DNA from: Ornithinibacillus gellani
Lineage (GTDB): Bacteria > Bacillota > Bacilli > Bacillales > Amphibacillaceae
NCBI RefSeq assembly: GCF_003730295.1
Contig: NZ_QTSZ01000041.1
Coordinates: 205,317 to 269,316, forward strand
Direction: 5' to 3'
DNA: 64,000 bases
Part shown: one piece after another, positions 20,655 to 28,702 of the stretch
Layout: every line of letters starts with the position of its first letter
Numbering within the stretch: position 1 is the first letter of the stretch
Made by a program: the position numbers and the translations under genes
The notes under the pieces: generated by a model
What the model was told of the DNA's origin: nothing
The model's input: only the letters and a program-made list of their open reading frames with translations
Databases searched by the model: none

Positions 20655-21545
20655 TTATGAATCACCTACCACTTTCATCTGTACCCAGGAAATAATCGCG
20701 ATAATTACTACCAGTACATATGCCAATGCAGAAGCATAGCCAAATTCAAAATATTTAAAGCCGGTTTCATATAAATATAAGGTAATCGTCATCGTCGCAT
20801 TATTTGGCCCACCAGTAGTTAAGATGTACGCTTCATCAAATAATTGCAACGTACCAATCGTTGACATAACGACCGTAAAAATAAACACTGGCTTTAGCTG
20901 TGGAATCGTAATGAAGAAAAATTGTTTCACCTTTCCTGCACCGTCAATCGAGGCTGCTTCATACAAATCCTTTGGTATCGTCTGTAAACCAGCTAGAAAA
21001 ATAACCATATTATAACCGGTCCATCTCCAAGTCATTACAACAATAATGGATACCTTTGCCCAAAACGGGTCATTCAACCAATCGATGGGGTCAATGCCTA
21101 CTAAGGACAATAAATAGTTTGCCACACCATAGTTGCTGTCGAGAATAACCATAAAAATAATCGACGCAGCGACGAGCGCTGTAATGGCCGGTAAAAAATA
21201 GGCTACCCGGAAAAACCCATGGAATTTAATAAGAGATGAATTCAGACCAACTGCAATTAAAATGGCCAGGCTAAGCATAATCGGAACCTGTACAATTAAT
21301 ATTTGGAAGGTGTTGACTAAGGATTTATAAAAGATTGGGTCTTTAAATAGCCTGATATAGTTGTCAAAGCCAACAAAGTATTTATCTACCCCGCTCATGC
21401 CTTGAAAGCTTAAGATAAAGGATGAGATTACTGGATATAGTGTAAATATCACCAGTAAGACGACAGAAGGGGCAAGAAAATAGTATGGCGCTGTTTTTGG
21501 ATTGATAAGCTTGTTATGTTTGATCGTGCTATTGTTCTTTTTCAA
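20655..21545 (-). CDS. Sugar ABC transporter permease (MalF/UgpA type)
   Basis: Second permease of the importer, 296 residues, starting at a TTG with AGAGGTGAT upstream. It has six predicted membrane segments and an EAA motif (YEAASIDGAGKVKQFFFITI), followed by the LFDEAYILTTGGP segment typical of MalF/UgpA partners. It ends one base before the next permease's start, so translation is probably coupled. Confidence 0.92.
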   Translation of the reverse strand: MKKNNSTIKHNKLINPKTAPYYFLAPSVVLLVIFTLYPVISSFILSFQGMSGVDKYFVGFDNYIRLFKDPIFYKSLVNTFQILIVQVPIMLSLAILIAVGLNSSLIKFHGFFRVAYFLPAITALVAASIIFMVILDSNYGVANYLLSLVGIDPIDWLNDPFWAKVSIIVVMTWRWTGYNMVIFLAGLQTIPKDLYEAASIDGAGKVKQFFFITIPQLKPVFIFTVVMSTIGTLQLFDEAYILTTGGPNNATMTITLYLYETGFKYFEFGYASALAYVLVVIIAIISWVQMKVVGDS

Positions 21546-21566
21546 GCGATCACCTCTTCTTGTATA

Positions 21567-21627
21567 AAGCGCAATCGGAAGAAGAATGTGTAACGTTCTT
21601 CTTCCTAGCTATCGACTAATTGCGCTT
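21567..21627. other. Nested hairpin between binding-protein and permease genes
   Basis: Inner arms GGAAGAAGAA (21577-21586) and TTCTTCTTCC (21596-21605) sit within outer arms AAGCGCAAT (21567-21575) and ATTGCGCTT (21619-21627). Such structures after a binding-protein gene commonly let it be expressed above its permeases through partial termination or mRNA protection. Confidence 0.6.
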
Positions 21628-21641
21628 CATGTTGTTACCTG

Positions 21642-22928
21642 TTATTTTTTCATTTCATTTTCTAATTGTTTTTTCGCATCGGATAGCGCTTGATCGACAG
21701 GTTTATCTTCCAATAGAATGGCAGCCTGTGTATTCGACATGATCTTGGAAGCTTTCGCATAATCTTTTGTTAGATTAATCTGTGGAACGTCATCCACAAT
21801 GTCGGCGAAGTTTTTAAAGACTGGTTTGTTATTGAAATACGCACTTTCCTGCGTGAGAATTTCTGAATCATAGGTGCTCTTCAAGGATGGGAATAGACCA
21901 TACTTTTCAAAGCCTAATAGCTGGGTATCATCATCGGTTGTAAAGAATTCTGTGAAGGCATATGCTGCGTTTTTATTATCTGTGTAAGACGGAATCAATA
22001 AGGATGATCCACCTACGTTTGCATAGCGATTTCCACCTTCTTCAAATGCTGGCAGGTAGAACATATCCCATTTCCCTTCCAGGTCAGGCGCTTGGTCCAT
22101 AATCGTTCCGGTATACCACACACCGTATGGCACAGTTGCTACATCTCCGTTTACAGTAGCTGTGACAATGCCATCCCAGCCGCTATTATTCAAAATAATG
22201 TCGTTCTCGTGGAACTTCTTAATCATTTCCATCGATCTTTTTGCTTCATCTGTTTCAAATGCAAACTCTCCATCTTCGTCAAAATAGGATAACCCTTGCT
22301 GCTGCATCATCATTTGGAAGACACCATCATAATTAGAAATATCAATAGGCAGCATTTTTGTGCCTGTCTTTTCCTTCACCTGAATACCTGCCTCCAGGAA
22401 GTCATCCCATGTTTCAATATCGTCTGCTGATACGCCTGCTTCTTCAAAGATATCTACACGATAAAACATACCTGCTGGCCCAATATCCCAAGGAGCTGCA
22501 ACCATCTTGCCATCCTGGACGACGTTTTGGATTTTGGCATCGTTGAACAGGTCATCATGCTTGTCATAGCCCATTTCAGAAAGATCTAAGAAGCCTTCCG
22601 GAAACTGACTAACATAACCAGGGATTCGTTCATCCTCCATCAATACAACGTCTGGTAGTCCAGAGCCTCTTGATACAAGACCAACTGTCAGCTTTTCATA
22701 TAGGTCACCACTACCGAATTCCTCTACAGTCACTTTGACATCCGGATATTTCTCATTAAATTTCTCGACCGATTCCTTGAAGGTGGCCGCTGCTACATCC
22801 CAGCCCCAAACAGTGATTTCGCCTGCAATTTCATCCGAATCTAGATCCGCGCCACCACCGCTCGACTTATTGGAACAACCAGCCAAAACAATCCCCAATA
22901 TAAATACCAACATCAACATTCGCTTCAT
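21642..22928 (-). CDS. Sugar ABC transporter substrate-binding lipoprotein
   Basis: Family 1 binding protein of 428 residues, with a lipoprotein signal MKRMLMLVFILGIVLAGCSN (Cys18 is the lipidation site). The body starts with GEITVWGWDVAAATFKESVE, characteristic of sugar-binding proteins. GAGGAGGG lies 6-7 bases before the ATG. It is 39 bp downstream of the GcvPB-like gene and 96 bp upstream of the permeases, so it joins the amino-acid-type enzymes and the sugar genes in one leftward run. The ligand is unknown; lacZ downstream argues for a galactoside. Confidence 0.92.
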   Translation of the reverse strand: MKRMLMLVFILGIVLAGCSNKSSGGGADLDSDEIAGEITVWGWDVAAATFKESVEKFNEKYPDVKVTVEEFGSGDLYEKLTVGLVSRGSGLPDVVLMEDERIPGYVSQFPEGFLDLSEMGYDKHDDLFNDAKIQNVVQDGKMVAAPWDIGPAGMFYRVDIFEEAGVSADDIETWDDFLEAGIQVKEKTGTKMLPIDISNYDGVFQMMMQQQGLSYFDEDGEFAFETDEAKRSMEMIKKFHENDIILNNSGWDGIVTATVNGDVATVPYGVWYTGTIMDQAPDLEGKWDMFYLPAFEEGGNRYANVGGSSLLIPSYTDNKNAAYAFTEFFTTDDDTQLLGFEKYGLFPSLKSTYDSEILTQESAYFNNKPVFKNFADIVDDVPQINLTKDYAKASKIMSNTQAAILLEDKPVDQALSDAKKQLENEMKK

Positions 22929-22967
22929 GCTATTCCCTCCTCGTGGAATATTACTTATTTGGTTTTA

Positions 22968-24533
22968 TTAATTGCTCGCTTTTGTTTTTTTCAAATATGC
23001 ACGCCATGTGACGGCCCATTTATTAGGATCCTCGAACGGACTTTGATCCACTACTGCATGAATGGAACTGTTGTATGGTGCGCTTTTCACTTTTTCCGGG
23101 TCGGTATATGCTTCATTTGCAATATGCGTCAAGGAAGCAATGTACTCATCCAAATCTGTTTTGGAGTAGGATTCCGTTGGTTCCAATGTAAATGGCTGCG
23201 GAACGACGAACGGATGATGACTTGTCCAATATTGATGCCCGAAATCAGCCATTCTTCGGGAAATATCCTCTGTCGTCACCCCGGTATCCTGATAAAGCTT
23301 TTCCCAGCTGTAACGAACTTGCTCCAGTCTCTTCCCTTTGATATAAGGTGCACCCGCTCCTTTAATTTTTAAAATTTCATGATATAAATAGTTATTATTC
23401 AGTACGGCGGTTTCCGCGACCTGCTTCAAGCCTTTCGCACCGAGGGCACGAATCCAGGCATAAGCCCTTAAAATATTTTGCGGTACACCATGATAGGAAC
23501 GAACCTTGCCAATGCTATGCTCAAGGTCATCATTCAGTGTGTACGTGTCACCATCTTTTTCAACAATTGGCCCTGGCAAGAACGGTTTCAATTGATCCGT
23601 CACGCCCAGTGCTCCCGCAGCCGGACCTCCACAGGCATGCGGCGTTGAGAATGTTTTATGAAGGTTGAAGAAGCACATATCAAAGCCAGCTTCCTTCGCC
23701 CGCGTAATACCTAGTAAACCGTTCGCATTCGCCTGATCGTAATAACAAATTCCGCCTGCGTCATGGACAATTTTAGTAAATTCCTTTATTTTTGCGTTAT
23801 AAATACCCGTATCTTCCGGATTGGCTACGACAAATCCGGCCGTTCGTTCCGATACAGCAGCCTTTAGCTTGTCGATATCCGGAAAACCATCCTCATCCGG
23901 ATACAAGGTAATGATTTTATAGCCTTTTACTGCCGCAGTAGCAGCCTGTGATGGATGGGAGAAGATGGTCGTAATAATTTCATCGCGCTGATCCGCTTCA
24001 CCATTTGCTTCATGATAAGCTCTTACAATCGAAGCCATCGCAAAGAGCGATTGTGTTCCTGAACCAGGCTGGAAGGAAAAATAGTCCATTCCGGAAATTT
24101 CCCGCATATATAAATCCAAATTGTGAATGACTTCCAGCATTCCCTGCACGGTTGCATCATCCTGTTTTGGGTGGAGTGCTGTCACTTTCGGAGAAGCAGC
24201 ATACACTTCATTTATTTTCGGTGAATATTTCATCGTGCAGGTACCTTGTCCAATTTCCACATTGAAGGCCGCACCTAATGTTTCCTGTGATAAGCGTAAA
24301 TAATGACGCAGCACCCGATTTTGAGATATTTCAGGCAGCTTCGGATCTGCTTTACGCTGCAATGCTTCTGGCAATACCGACACACCATCTCCGACCGATT
24401 CCGTGATATCTTGTTCGGCATGAGGAGGAATGACGCCGCGTTCCCCTTCCTGATGAAGTTCAAAGATGATCGGCTCATCCCATTTTGCCTGGTGGAAATT
24501 CCGTACCTTCTGGTTTCTAATTATCCCTTTCAC
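22968..24533 (-). CDS. gcvPB: Glycine dehydrogenase (P-protein) subunit 2-like, PLP enzyme
   Basis: Homologue of the C-terminal half of glycine cleavage P-protein, which decarboxylates glycine on PLP and passes aminomethyl to lipoyl-GcvH. It has 521 residues, a little longer than most GcvPB. The PLP lysine is Lys293 in FFNLHKTFSTPHACGGP. Canonical P-proteins read HGGGGPG after that histidine, while this one reads HACGGPA, so it is a divergent paralogue. GTG start with GAGGGA 5 bases upstream. It lies 26 bp after the GcvPA-like gene. No GcvT, GcvH or lipoate gene is nearby; the neighbours are an SDR and a sugar transporter. It might be a true glycine dehydrogenase or act on another amine; I cannot decide from the sequence. 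Confidence 0.8.
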   Translation of the reverse strand: MKGIIRNQKVRNFHQAKWDEPIIFELHQEGERGVIPPHAEQDITESVGDGVSVLPEALQRKADPKLPEISQNRVLRHYLRLSQETLGAAFNVEIGQGTCTMKYSPKINEVYAASPKVTALHPKQDDATVQGMLEVIHNLDLYMREISGMDYFSFQPGSGTQSLFAMASIVRAYHEANGEADQRDEIITTIFSHPSQAATAAVKGYKIITLYPDEDGFPDIDKLKAAVSERTAGFVVANPEDTGIYNAKIKEFTKIVHDAGGICYYDQANANGLLGITRAKEAGFDMCFFNLHKTFSTPHACGGPAAGALGVTDQLKPFLPGPIVEKDGDTYTLNDDLEHSIGKVRSYHGVPQNILRAYAWIRALGAKGLKQVAETAVLNNNYLYHEILKIKGAGAPYIKGKRLEQVRYSWEKLYQDTGVTTEDISRRMADFGHQYWTSHHPFVVPQPFTLEPTESYSKTDLDEYIASLTHIANEAYTDPEKVKSAPYNSSIHAVVDQSPFEDPNKWAVTWRAYLKKTKASN

Positions 24534-24559
24534 TTTGCTCCCTCATTTCTGTTTGTTAT

Positions 24560-25951
24560 TTATAACGATTGAAGCGCCTCAACCAGTTGATCAATATCCG
24601 CCTTGGAATGAACCTCTGTTACACAATAAAGCGCAGCCTGACCAAGCTCCGGGAACTCCTCCGATAAATCAATCCCTCCGAAAATACCTTTTTCCCGCAG
24701 TTTCTCGTTAACCTCTTTCACCGTCTTGCCCGTGCCATTAAAATCAACCACAAATTCCTTAAAGTTAATCCCCTTAAAATGAGAAGCAGTGATGCCTTCG
24801 ATTTTGTCCAATTGCTGCACCGCATACTGAGACTTCTGCATAATCGTCGTGCCAAGCTCCTTCATTCCATTCGGACCCATTAATGCCAAATATACACCTG
24901 CCGTAATCGCCCACATCGATGTCTGTGTACCAACCGATTCCTTGCCTTTCTCCCTTTGTGCCATCGACGTTCTTTCATACAACACATCGCCAAACCCATA
25001 TTCGCCTTCTACACTTGTCGGTGCCACACCAAATAGTCGGGAAGGAAATTCTTCCACAAACTTCACTTCATCTCTTGTCGCGATAAAACCGGAAAGACCG
25101 CCACCATAATTCATATGAATACCAAGTGGCTGCAGCTCGCCGCAAACGATATCTGCCCCATAACGACTTGGCGGCTCCATGATGCCGAGGGAGCTCGGGT
25201 CCACCCCAACAATCGTAATCGCAGCATGTTGTTTCGCCAGCTCATTTATTTCCTTACAGGCAGTTTCAATGAAGCCGAGATAGCTCGGATTTTCAAAATA
25301 AACCGCCGCAACGTCCGCAGATAGCTTGCGCTGTAAATCAGCTAAATCCATTTTCCCTGTCGCTTCATCATAATCAACGAAAGTAAGCTGAATATCCGGC
25401 GAGCAATAGTTTTTTATAATTTTTAATCGATCTGGCGAGATGGTTTTCGGTACCAATGCCTCCTTGCGACCGGTAATTCTCGAAGCCATTCGAATCGAGG
25501 TTGCTGCTGCCTGTGCCCAGTCAAAGGTCGGTACATTGACCACATCCATATCGACTAATTCAGCAACCAAGCTTTGATACTCAAACAACACTTGAAATCT
25601 GCCATGATCCTCATATTCATCACCCGCATATGCCGTGAGAAACTCCGCTCTGGAATTCACTTCATCACAGACAGCCGGTACAAAATGCTCCCAGCAACCC
25701 CCGCCCAGAAAGCTAATCACATCCTTTGTGCTCGTATTCTTATTCAAGGTCCTTTCCAGGTGTTTGCTTAAGTCGAATTCAGCTAAAGCTTCCGGGATAG
25801 CCATTTCTTTTTTGTAAATGAGTTCATCCGGAATTGCAGAAAATAGTTCTTCCACGCTTTCCGCTCCGATTTGTTTCAACATCGCATCACGAACTTCCGG
25901 TACCGTATTCGGAATATAGGGATGCGCAGAATCTACTTTTGAATTTGTCAT
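24560..25951 (-). CDS. gcvPA: Glycine dehydrogenase (P-protein) subunit 1-like
   Basis: Homologue of the N-terminal half of P-protein, which forms a heterotetramer with subunit 2 and shapes its active site. It has 463 residues, slightly longer than typical. The N-terminus is family-like (HPYIPNTVPEVRDAMLKQIG), followed by a FLGGGCWEHFVPAVCDEV segment and MNYGGGLSGFIATRDE; the latter are recognisable but altered against canonical GcvPA. AAAGGAG lies 7 bases before the ATG. The order SDR - GcvPA - GcvPB has gaps of 34 and 26 bp, a tight operon. The gene symbol is by homology only. Confidence 0.8.
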   Translation of the reverse strand: MTNSKVDSAHPYIPNTVPEVRDAMLKQIGAESVEELFSAIPDELIYKKEMAIPEALAEFDLSKHLERTLNKNTSTKDVISFLGGGCWEHFVPAVCDEVNSRAEFLTAYAGDEYEDHGRFQVLFEYQSLVAELVDMDVVNVPTFDWAQAAATSIRMASRITGRKEALVPKTISPDRLKIIKNYCSPDIQLTFVDYDEATGKMDLADLQRKLSADVAAVYFENPSYLGFIETACKEINELAKQHAAITIVGVDPSSLGIMEPPSRYGADIVCGELQPLGIHMNYGGGLSGFIATRDEVKFVEEFPSRLFGVAPTSVEGEYGFGDVLYERTSMAQREKGKESVGTQTSMWAITAGVYLALMGPNGMKELGTTIMQKSQYAVQQLDKIEGITASHFKGINFKEFVVDFNGTGKTVKEVNEKLREKGIFGGIDLSEEFPELGQAALYCVTEVHSKADIDQLVEALQSL

Positions 25952-25985
25952 GTGATCGCTCCTTTATCATCAAACATGTCCGTAT

Positions 25986-26765
25986 TTATGCCAGTCCTCC
26001 ACCATCAACAACAAGTGTGGTCCCCGATACCCAAGCAGACAATCCACTTGCAAGGAATAAAACCCCGTTCGCGATATCAGCAGGTGTGCCAATTCTCCGG
26101 AGTGGCCGATCCGCCCCTGAAGCGATAAGAAACGCCTTTTCATCCAGCTTCAGTTGCTCCGCTTCCCCTCTCAGCAATGGGGTATCTGTATCCCCCGGAC
26201 AAATACAGTTGACCCGAATATTATCCTTGCCATGATCAATCGCCATCGCCTTCGTAATATTCACAACACCAGCCTTCGCCGCACAATAAGAAACCGCATT
26301 ATCTCCTCCCTTGAGCCCCCAGCCCGAACCCGTATTTATAATGCTGCCACCACCATTACGAGCCATTAGCGGAATAGCATACTTGGAAAGCAAGAACACA
26401 CTCTTCAAGGAAACATCCAGAACCAAATCCCAATCTGCCTCACTATGGTCCACAGCGTTTTGCCTGCGAATGACCCCCGCGTTATTAAATAAAATATCAA
26501 CCCTTTCGTAAGCGCTTTCAATTTCATCCATAACAGATTTGCAGTTATCTATTGAGGTTACATCACAAGTCATAAATACAGCCTTCCCACCATTTGCCTT
26601 GATGTCTTCTGCCTCCCTAGGACCCGCCGCTGCATTAATATCCAGCATGATTACCTGACAACCAGCAGAAGCCAATAGCTTCGACGTAGCCAAACCAATT
26701 CCTGAAGCCGCTCCAGTCACGACAGCAACCTTATCTTCCAAACCGATCAATTCCTCATAGTTCAT
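25986..26765 (-). CDS. SDR family NAD(P)-dependent oxidoreductase
   Basis: Classical short-chain dehydrogenase/reductase of 259 residues. The nucleotide-binding motif is TGAASGIG near residue 17, the structural motif NNAG near 92, and the catalytic Ser and YxxxK motifs appear in NTGSGW and SYCAAKAG. Asp at the end of the second strand (MLDINAAA) favours NAD(H) over NADP(H). GGGAGGGA lies 8 bases before the ATG. It is the first gene after the strong promoter at 26828-26856 and heads the operon with the GcvP-like pair. It probably oxidises an alcohol that yields, or derives from, the amine handled by the P-protein-like pair; that is inference. Confidence 0.88.
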   Translation of the reverse strand: MNYEELIGLEDKVAVVTGAASGIGLATSKLLASAGCQVIMLDINAAAGPREAEDIKANGGKAVFMTCDVTSIDNCKSVMDEIESAYERVDILFNNAGVIRRQNAVDHSEADWDLVLDVSLKSVFLLSKYAIPLMARNGGGSIINTGSGWGLKGGDNAVSYCAAKAGVVNITKAMAIDHGKDNIRVNCICPGDTDTPLLRGEAEQLKLDEKAFLIASGADRPLRRIGTPADIANGVLFLASGLSAWVSGTTLVVDGGGLA

Positions 26766-26795
26766 ATCAAAGTTCCCTCCCTTGTTATAAATATT

Positions 26796-26823
26796 TTGAA
26801 TTAATTAAATTAATAAATTTTAA
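26796..26823. promoter_or_regulatory. AT-rich operator candidate at the SDR operon start site
   Basis: The stretch around TTGAATTAATTAAATTAATA contains overlapping ATTAAT/TTAATTAA palindromes just downstream of the predicted transcription start, where a repressor would block initiation. The protein is unknown. The LacI-type regulator is unlikely, since there is no CG centre. Confidence 0.3.
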
Positions 26824-26827
26824 AGTT

Positions 26828-26856
26828 ATATTATCATGACGGTGTGGAGGTGTCAA
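26828..26856 (-). promoter_or_regulatory. SigA-type promoter of the SDR-gcvP-transporter operon
   Basis: On the minus strand a perfect -35 TTGACA (26851-26856) is followed after 17 bp by a -10 TAATAT (26828-26833). It lies about 60 bp before the SDR start codon. Confidence 0.7.
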
Positions 26857-27200
26857 TATAAATTTAGTAAATATTTTGGATTGGTAAATGGAAGAGGGTT
26901 GTTTTGTGTCGATAGGGTTAAGCGTTGTTATTTCAATGGTTGCATTAATATTAAGGAAAAAGTCCAGTGGTGTGGTTGATGGTTGGTTATGTGGATTTCT
27001 GGTGATTTATAGCAGTTTATTTAGTGAACTTATGTTCAGTTTTACTGAAATTCGATGTTGATTGGATTGGGGGTGTTTGTTGTTGGGAATCTGTTTTTCT
27101 TTGATACATTACCTTCACAGTGGTTAGTAATATAAATACAATCAACTTTTTTGATTATTGTGTATAATGGGGGAAGTAATCTATTTTTGGAGTTGTTATT
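26857..27200. other. Intergenic gap, G-rich, no gene seen
   Basis: A 344-bp gap between the divergent SDR and AraC-type genes. The plus strand is unusually rich in GGTTG/TGG runs between about 26870 and 27090. A TATAAT at about 27162-27167 with ATCAACTTTTTTGAT just upstream may serve the AraC-type gene. No complete ORF with a ribosome site was found. Confidence 0.4.
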
Positions 27201-28064
27201 ATGACAATAAAAGAATCTACCAACTTCATATTGCATGCAAAAAGTGAACAGTTTTACTGGGAAGGAAATGGTCAGCTGTCCATTAAAACTTTCTTTAATG
27301 GTAAAGCCCATTACAGAACAAACAAAGGCTTTTTTGCTGTTGAAGAGGGTAGATACCTACTTCTCAATGAAGGTGAATATACAATTTCAATTGATGAGCC
27401 TAACGTTGTAGAATCCTTTTGTATATTCTTCAAAAAGGGTTTTGCAGAAGAAGTTTTTCGTTCCCTAACAGATACAAATAATCAACTTCTAAGCGATCCG
27501 CTTAAAGATATTAGTTCAATTGGTTTTTTTGAAAAAACCTACCATAAAAACAATATGCTATCTTCTCAACTGGATAATTTCAGGCATTCCCTCAATAGCC
27601 TTGATACGAATTCGATTGGTTATGAGGAACACTTTCACATGATAATGCATTTTATTTTAAATGAACACGTAAATACATATAAAGAAATGGAAAGCCTATA
27701 AGCCATTAAACATTCCACACGTGAAGAATTATTTAGAAGGGTAAGCATTGCACATGATTATATTCCATCATATTTTGATAAACCCATCAAACTAGATGAA
27801 ATTGCAAAGGTTGCTTGTTTATCACCCAACCATTTATTAAGGACTTACTATCAAATATACGGTAGAACTCCTCATCGGCATATTTCAGAGTTTAGAATAC
27901 AGAAATCAAAGCAACTATTATCAAATACAGATAAAAACATGACTGATATAGCCTTTATCCTTGGATATCATAACCCGGTATCCTTTAGTAAAATGTTTAA
28001 ACAACATGTTGGTATAGCTCCAACAGAATATCAAAAAAAGGTGATTTTGGATAAGAAATATTAG
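27201..28064 (+). pseudogene. AraC family regulator interrupted by an in-frame TAA
   Basis: One reading frame encodes a full-length AraC regulator of about 287 codons, but codon 167 (27699-27701) is TAA. Before it lies a cupin-like sensor domain (FLHAKSEQFYWEGNGQLSIK-like start). After it, in the same frame, come the two helix-turn-helix motifs: KLDEIAKVACLSPNHLLRTY, and DIAFILGYHNPVSFSKMFKQ near the end at 28064. No frameshift is needed, so a single base change explains the break. Either this is a recent nonsense mutation, an assembly error, or the DNA-binding half is restarted. It precedes the VOC gene by 53 bp. Confidence 0.85.
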
Positions 28065-28117
28065 AGAAGATTATTTATGCTTATATTGAATAGATATTTG
28101 AAAGGAGAACGGTTATT

Positions 28118-28495
28118 ATGGAAACGGCAATGATCCAAAAGGTTGGACAGATTGGTATACCTGTTAAAGACCTAAGTCGAGCATTAGAATTTTATAAAGA
28201 AAAACTGGGTCTGTCTCTTTTATTTGAAACGGATAGCATGGCATTCTTTGAATGTAGTGGGTTACGTCTTATGTTATCACTGTCTGAAAAGAATGAATTC
28301 GCCCATTCAAGTTCGGTTATTTATTTTCAAGTCACTAACATTAAAGAAACTTATGAGCGCTTAGTAGATAAAAAAGTAATCTTTATCGACCAACCACATG
28401 TAGTAGCGAAATTGGGACAAACGGAAACATGGATGGTATTTTTTAAAGATACAGAAGATAATACGCATGCATTGATGAGTGAAGTACAGGTATAA
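28118..28495 (+). CDS. VOC family protein (glyoxalase/bleomycin-resistance fold)
   Basis: Small protein of 125 residues with the vicinal-oxygen-chelate fold. The first strand-helix unit is QIGIPVKDLSRALEFYKEKL and the second begins VIYFQVTNIKETYERLVDK. Family members are metal-dependent dioxygenases, isomerases or antibiotic-binding proteins; which applies here cannot be told. GGAGAACGG precedes the ATG. It lies just downstream of the broken AraC-type gene, which probably regulated it, and ends before a hairpin terminator. Confidence 0.85.
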   Translation: METAMIQKVGQIGIPVKDLSRALEFYKEKLGLSLLFETDSMAFFECSGLRLMLSLSEKNEFAHSSSVIYFQVTNIKETYERLVDKKVIFIDQPHVVAKLGQTETWMVFFKDTEDNTHALMSEVQV

Positions 28496-28505
28496 AATGT
28501 AAATA

Positions 28506-28547
28506 GGAGACCGTCTAGAATGTATGGACGGTCTCCCGATTTATTTT
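28506..28547 (+). terminator. Terminator after the VOC gene
   Basis: GGAGACCGTC (28506-28515) pairs perfectly with GACGGTCTCC (28527-28536) and is followed by the T-rich CGATTTATTTTTG. Confidence 0.75.
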
Positions 28548-28601
28548 TGCCTATTAATTATTTCTTTACCTGGAATTACTTCTGCTTTTACCACTATTTA
28601 T

Positions 28602-28619
28602 GGTACGGTTCACCGTACC
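28602..28619. repeat. Short perfect palindromic hairpin
   Basis: GGTACGG and CCGTACC with a TTCA loop lie between the convergent VOC and SIR2 genes. It has no U-run, so its role is unknown. Confidence 0.4.
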
Positions 28620-28649
28620 GGTTTGTAGGGTAAAAAGGGAGTGAATCTT

Positions 28650-28692
28650 TTTTTAAAAATACAAGGGTGGCAGTCTAAATGACCGCTACCCT
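28650..28692 (-). terminator. Terminator of the SIR2 gene
   Basis: Arms 28664-28675 and 28681-28692 form a 12-bp stem with two G-U pairs and a 5-base loop. On the minus strand it is followed by TTGTATTTTT. Confidence 0.75.
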
Positions 28693-28702
28693 ATAATTAG
28701 TA

